Shown: positions 59,958-64,000 of the stretch, piece after piece | How positions within the stretch are numbered: position 1 is the stretch's first letter | How the letters are laid out: each line of letters begins with the position of its first letter | Assembly: GCA_003243425.1 (NCBI GenBank) | Contig: QFQP01000010.1 | Location: 137,213-201,212, forward strand | Length of the DNA: 64,000 nt | DNA from: Archangium gephyra | Lineage (GTDB): Bacteria; Myxococcota; Myxococcia; Myxococcales; Myxococcaceae | Reading direction: 5' to 3' | The notes under the pieces: model-generated | Told to the model about the DNA's origin: nothing | The model's input: only the letters and a program-made list of their open reading frames with translations | Databases searched by the model: none | Position numbers and translations under genes: made by a program

Positions 59958-62813
59958 TCAGGGCTGAACCCAGAGCTTCACTTCGCCGGCTTCGAGCCAG
60001 ATGACGCCGAGTTTCTGGCCGATCTGAATCGGGGCAACGGTGTCGTTCACCGCGCTGAACGCCGGGCCACCAGTCGCGACGATGGGGTCGTTGGAGCTGA
60101 TCGAACAGCCAGTCATCTTCCGGATTTGAACGCCGGTGAGGGGAAAGCCGGTGCCGTAATGGGTGTACACGAGCGCGTCTTCACCGTTGGCGACGTACCG
60201 CGCGAAGCGGGCGTTGCGCGCGTGGTTCGGCAAGCTCGCGGAGCCGAGAACCTGCGGCGCTGGCACGAGGATGAGGTCGTTCGGGTTCTCGTGGGCCGGC
60301 TTGGCGAGCAACGAGTAGCGGCGGTCACTGCCGACGACGAACGTGACGGCTTCGCACGAGCCACTGAGCGTCGACACGGCGTCGACGTTCGTGGCCGAGG
60401 CCGCAGGGATGCTGTAGTCGGCCGCCGCGCAGGCGTCGCGGGGGCCGTTGACGGTGAGCGTCGACGCACACCACAGACGCGCGAAGCGGATGGCCGAGGC
60501 GTCGACACTGAACATCGAGGCATGCGTCGAAGAGACCGACACGAGACCTGTCGGGGAACTCGGCAGCACGACCTCCGCGGTGCCACGGCGGTATCGATCG
60601 CCCGTGACGAGCGCGTGCGCGTCGCCTCCCGACTCGCGGAACAGGGGCGGCCGCGAAATGACGGCGCCCGTTGCGCCGTTGGGAAGCGCCGCGGAGCTCG
60701 TTGGGCCCCACACCTGAATCGGCCCGTCGAAGTTGCGGGTCGCGAGCAGCCCGAACGACGGCGACGACTGCAGCGTGACGCTGTTGACGGTGTTCCACAC
60801 GTTGAGCCAACCAGTCGAAGCCACGGTGCTGATGTTGCTCGCCACCGCGGTCATCGACCCGCCGGTGTCGCGATGAACCTGACCCGTGCCGAGGTTGACG
60901 CAGGTTCCGGTGCAGCCCGAAGACGTCTTCACGACATAGACAGAGAGAACCCCGTCGGTGTCGCTCGCCGCAGAAAAGCTCGCCACGCCGGTGAGCAACG
61001 TTCCATCGGGGAGCGATGTCGCGGTGTGGAAGGCCTTCGTCTGCGTCGGAATCGGGTTGCCGTGCGCGTCGGCGAAGACGTTCAACGTCGTGAGCGTCAA
61101 CGCGCGGTACACCAACGGCGAGAGCGCCATGGTGAACGTCGTGCGCTGCGCGTTCCACCCGCCGCCCGGAGTCGGCAGCCCGGTGATGCTGAACGGAGCG
61201 TCGTTCATGCCGAGGCCAAACACCGGCTCGGAGAACGTAATGACCGTGTTCCCGGTCACGTTTCGCGAGTTGGTGTTGGGTGTCCAACTGATCACCGTCG
61301 GCGCGACGCGGTCGACACTGAACTGAACCGACGCGCTCGCCGTATTTCCAGCGCGGTCGGCCGCGACGATGTTGCGCGAATACGTCACCGGGTTGTCGGT
61401 CGCGCTGGTCGTCACGTTCGACGTGGTGCCGGTGAACGGTGAGCCGTCGACGGTGGTGGTCGCCGCGCTCGTATCGCCGTCGGTCACCGTCCACGTCACC
61501 GCCACCGTGTTGCCGCTCGCGAAATCAGAAGCCTTGAACTTCTGGGCCGCCATCGGCGCCGTGATGGTGACCACGGGCGCCACGGTGTCGGTGCTCACGT
61601 TCACAGTCGCCGTGCCTGCGTTCATGGCCGAATCGGTCGCGACCACGGTGAGGGTACGCGCGGTGAAATCACCCGCGGGAATCGTGAGTGTTCCTGACCA
61701 CGTGGTGCCGCTGTTGGTGAGAACGACGGGCGTGGCGCCGAGCGAAGCCGTCACCCGTGTGGCATCAGCGGTCGCAGTGACCGACACCGCGATGTCGTTT
61801 CGATGAATCGAAGCAACCGCAGGCGTGGTGATGGTCAGCGTGGGGCCGACGCGGTCGATGCGCACCGGCCGGCTCACCACCGTGCGATTGCCCTGCAGGT
61901 CTTCAACGGTGACGGTGACGGCTTCGGCCGCTTCGACCGTCGGAATGTTCAACTCCGCCGACCACACGCCCGGTGAGCTCTGCGTCGCGCGTACCGGAAC
62001 TCCAGAACCGAGCTGAAAGTCCACGAGAACGCCACTGCCGTCTGAAACCGTGGCGCTCGCCGTGAACGTTGCGGTGGTGACGAACATGTCGGGCGTGGCC
62101 GGCGCGGTGAGCGTCACGACAGGCGCGGTGTTGTCGATGATCACCGACCCCTTCTGCGTCGTCTTGTTGCCGCGCGAATCAGTCGCTTCGAGATTGAACG
62201 ACAAGGGCTCGTAGTCGAAGCCGCCATCGACCGGCACCGAGACCGTCACTTCGGTATTCACCGTCGGAGAAGTCGTGCTCCGGCCCGCAATGATCAACGT
62301 GCCCAGCGAATTGCTGCCGTCAGTCGCCCTCGCGGTCACCGACACTTCGCTCGCGTTGAAAACATCGGTCGGTCGCGGCGAGACGACGGTGATCGTGGGC
62401 CCAACGCGATCGACGATCATCTGCGTGCTCTGCAGCGTCGCGCCCAGCCTGTCCCTCGCGCGCACCGACACCAGCAGCGGTTGCGCATCGAGCGCTGGCG
62501 TGGGCACGGTGATGGCGAACGTCCCATCAGCGGCGACTTCGAAGGCCTGCGGCTGATCGGTGCCTGCAAACCACTCAGCGCCGATGACCCCGACGTCGTC
62601 GGTGATCTTTCCGGTGACCAGGACCGTGGGCTGCGTCACCACGTCGGTCACGGCGTCGAACTTCACGACGGGGCGCTCGTCTTCGCGGCAGAGCAGCGCG
62701 CCTGTGTCGCAATACTGCGTCTCGGAGCACACCTGACCGCCGCAGGTGTCCATCTTCGGAGGCGGACACGCCATCAACCCCATCACGACCACCACCACGC
62801 TCAGTTTGCGCAT
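59958..62813 (-). CDS. Large Ig-like-domain lipoprotein
   Basis: 951 residues. Signal peptide with lipobox GLMAC at Cys16, a short Cys segment (CGGQVCSETQYCDTGALLC), then five to six Ig-like domains of about 90 residues, each ending in a phrase of the type DRVGPTITV, DNTAPVVTLTAP or DTVAPVVTITAP. Next is a Big_5-like domain (VAPTVISWTPNTNSRNVTGN). The C-terminal third is beta-rich with paired Cys and could be a propeller. It is a cell-surface or biofilm-matrix type protein, with no enzyme motif. It follows the propeller gene upstream by 40 bp, so they probably form an operon. Confidence 0.85.
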   Translation of the reverse strand: MRKLSVVVVVMGLMACPPPKMDTCGGQVCSETQYCDTGALLCREDERPVVKFDAVTDVVTQPTVLVTGKITDDVGVIGAEWFAGTDQPQAFEVAADGTFAITVPTPALDAQPLLVSVRARDRLGATLQSTQMIVDRVGPTITVVSPRPTDVFNASEVSVTARATDGSNSLGTLIIAGRSTTSPTVNTEVTVSVPVDGGFDYEPLSFNLEATDSRGNKTTQKGSVIIDNTAPVVTLTAPATPDMFVTTATFTASATVSDGSGVLVDFQLGSGVPVRATQSSPGVWSAELNIPTVEAAEAVTVTVEDLQGNRTVVSRPVRIDRVGPTLTITTPAVASIHRNDIAVSVTATADATRVTASLGATPVVLTNSGTTWSGTLTIPAGDFTARTLTVVATDSAMNAGTATVNVSTDTVAPVVTITAPMAAQKFKASDFASGNTVAVTWTVTDGDTSAATTTVDGSPFTGTTSNVTTSATDNPVTYSRNIVAADRAGNTASASVQFSVDRVAPTVISWTPNTNSRNVTGNTVITFSEPVFGLGMNDAPFSITGLPTPGGGWNAQRTTFTMALSPLVYRALTLTTLNVFADAHGNPIPTQTKAFHTATSLPDGTLLTGVASFSAASDTDGVLSVYVVKTSSGCTGTCVNLGTGQVHRDTGGSMTAVASNISTVASTGWLNVWNTVNSVTLQSSPSFGLLATRNFDGPIQVWGPTSSAALPNGATGAVISRPPLFRESGGDAHALVTGDRYRRGTAEVVLPSSPTGLVSVSSTHASMFSVDASAIRFARLWCASTLTVNGPRDACAAADYSIPAASATNVDAVSTLSGSCEAVTFVVGSDRRYSLLAKPAHENPNDLILVPAPQVLGSASLPNHARNARFARYVANGEDALVYTHYGTGFPLTGVQIRKMTGCSISSNDPIVATGGPAFSAVNDTVAPIQIGQKLGVIWLEAGEVKLWVQP

Positions 62814-62853
62814 GGCGAGCGATCTACATCAGCCCCGGCTCGTTCAGCACCTG

Positions 62854-64000
62854 TCATGGACAGCCGATGGCCGGCCCGTTGAAGTTGCCTGTGTTGCGCG
62901 CATCGCGCGCGTACTTCGGCCACGGCGCCATCGGGTCGAGCCCCTTCGAGTCGACGATGTAGCTGACCAACCAGCCATTCTCCGTCGCGATGTAGATCAC
63001 GCCGGATTCGCTGTTGCTGCGGCGGCGGTTGCAGTCCAGTGCAGGCGAGGCCACCACCGGGGAAGTGAGCGCCGCCGGCAACGCGACAGCCCAGGTGGCG
63101 TTGGCGCTCGTGCTGAAGTTCTGCGGCAAAACAAACAGCCCACCAGCCTCGTCGACCGCGTAGAGCCGACCACCTTCACCCAGCGCCGGCGTCGGCACCC
63201 CGTTCAAAGAAAACGACGAGCCGGGCAAGGCGGAAGATTGGGCAAGCAGCGCACCGCTGGACTTGTCTACGCGAACGACCTGCAATTCATCGGTACCCGT
63301 ACGGACGCCCGCGTAGACACCAAGACTGCCGACAGAAGGGCCAGACGTCGGCGTTGCGCTACCCCACGCCCACAACTCGGACGCGCTGTCGGGGAGACCA
63401 TCCTGTCCGGAATACGCGAAGAGTTTGCCGATTCCGGGTCCACCACCACCGGCAATTTGCGAGCCACCCAACACTGCCAAACCATTCACAATACCGACTC
63501 CTCCCACGGAGGCGTCGAGACTTCCGAACGACGGTTCTGTTCCCGGTGCAACATCGGCCCAGCGCAGTCGTCCGCTGGTGTTTACAAACAGTAGCTTGTC
63601 CGAGCTCACAACCATATTCCCCGGCACCGCCACCCCTGCCTGGTCAAACAGACTTGAGCCTCGGCAATCGGTGGCCTGCTCAGGTGCCAGTTGTCGCAAG
63701 CGGTTTGCCGACGTACCGGGTTGAAGCGACACGGCAGCAACCTGCGCTGTACCTTCTGCCAGCAACACGACACCACCCGCATTGCTTGCATTTGCTCCGC
63801 CCGCGGAACACGACCTATGAATCGACCCGTTCGTTGCATGCGCGACACCCAGCGCACTGCCTCGAGGCTGGAGGAAGACGTACTCGCTCGTGCCTCCTCG
63901 GCCCACGGCGATGGGACCTTCAACAAACGCATCGGCGATGGCCCAGACGATGGAACCGTCGGGGTCGATGGCCACCACGCCACCATCGAGATTCGCGCGG
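62854..64000 (-). CDS. Propeller-like secreted protein (5' end outside window)
   Basis: The frame is open to the window edge, so the N-terminus is missing; at least 380 residues are present. Repeats of the type DPDGSIVWAIADAFVEGPIA, SSDKLLFVNTSGRLRWADV, GGRLYAVDEAGGLFVLPQ and SGVIYIATENGWLVSYIVDS are typical of PQQ-like or Kelch-like beta-propeller blades. The end WPKYARDARNTGNFNGPAIG is common in myxobacterial PQQ-propeller lipoproteins. Base composition drops somewhat near the edge. No catalytic motif. Likely cotranscribed with the Ig-like lipoprotein downstream. Confidence 0.85.
   Translation of the reverse strand, partial: RANLDGGVVAIDPDGSIVWAIADAFVEGPIAVGRGGTSEYVFLQPRGSALGVAHATNGSIHRSCSAGGANASNAGGVVLLAEGTAQVAAVSLQPGTSANRLRQLAPEQATDCRGSSLFDQAGVAVPGNMVVSSDKLLFVNTSGRLRWADVAPGTEPSFGSLDASVGGVGIVNGLAVLGGSQIAGGGGPGIGKLFAYSGQDGLPDSASELWAWGSATPTSGPSVGSLGVYAGVRTGTDELQVVRVDKSSGALLAQSSALPGSSFSLNGVPTPALGEGGRLYAVDEAGGLFVLPQNFSTSANATWAVALPAALTSPVVASPALDCNRRRSNSESGVIYIATENGWLVSYIVDSKGLDPMAPWPKYARDARNTGNFNGPAIGCP

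Noticed and set aside
1..64000. tRNA, rRNA, insertion sequences, prophage or integrase genes
   Set aside because: None was seen on either strand: no tRNA-like cloverleaf noticed at gene borders, and no transposase, integrase or phage structural motif in any plausible frame.

Overview
This 64-kb window is a GC-rich chromosomal segment, about two thirds G+C by eye, most likely from a myxobacterium (Myxococcota). The grounds are: an NtrC-type two-component pair; a Ser/Thr kinase with the HRDISPQN-type catalytic loop and a PEGA-like tail; many lipoproteins with Asp-Ala-Gly and Gly-Gly-Gly-Ser-Ala-Thr linkers; choice-of-anchor/VWA surface proteins; and ECF sigma factors with FecR or zinc-finger partners. 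Genes are tightly packed with many ATGA-type overlaps. No gap reaches 300 bp, and I found no tRNA, rRNA, IS element, prophage or CRISPR array. It reads as an ordinary chromosome rich in envelope genes.

Layout. 1-2559: sensor kinase (its start lies off the window) and sigma-54 activator. 2560-6424, minus strand: a translationally coupled run of a GGDEF remnant, a small membrane protein, an alpha/beta hydrolase and a DUF2723-like membrane protein. 6531-11507: TonB module A (small membrane protein, receptor with a fused TonB C-terminal domain, two related lipoproteins). 11510-14527, minus: Asp-Ala-Gly lipoprotein and TPR-like membrane protein. 14633-17158: kinase and peptidoglycan-binding/M15-like protein. 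17159-20556, minus: GNAT, repeat/beta-barrel protein, ECF sigma and FecR-like protein. 20650-30072: lipoprotein, VWA protein, RpoE-like sigma with zinc-finger anti-sigma, Mpg glycosylase, MalQ and a frameshifted class III cyclase.

30173-36909 is a TamA/TamB-like pair, followed by an S37-type lipoprotein peptidase. 39516-42944, minus, holds an AT-hook protein, tryptophan 2,3-dioxygenase and a glycosidase-like lipoprotein. An MFS transporter and an SH3-like lipoprotein follow. TonB module B (45320-48369, minus) repeats the design of module A. Then come a hemerythrin-like gene, and a cluster of three related surface lipoproteins (49413-56583) that share a cysteine module and a VWA half. The window ends with a divergent Lgt, a ferredoxin-reductase-like flavoprotein and two large secreted Ig-like/propeller lipoproteins, the last running off the window.

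The strongest candidates for something new are: (i) the paired TonB modules A and B with their unnamed lipoprotein family; (ii) the shuffled Cys-module/anchor-D/VWA lipoprotein cluster with a hairpin-rich divergent control region; (iii) two damaged second-messenger genes, a GGDEF deletion remnant and a frameshifted cyclase; (iv) an intrinsic terminator in the leader of the tryptophan dioxygenase gene. All functions are inferred from reading the sequence; no database search was run.
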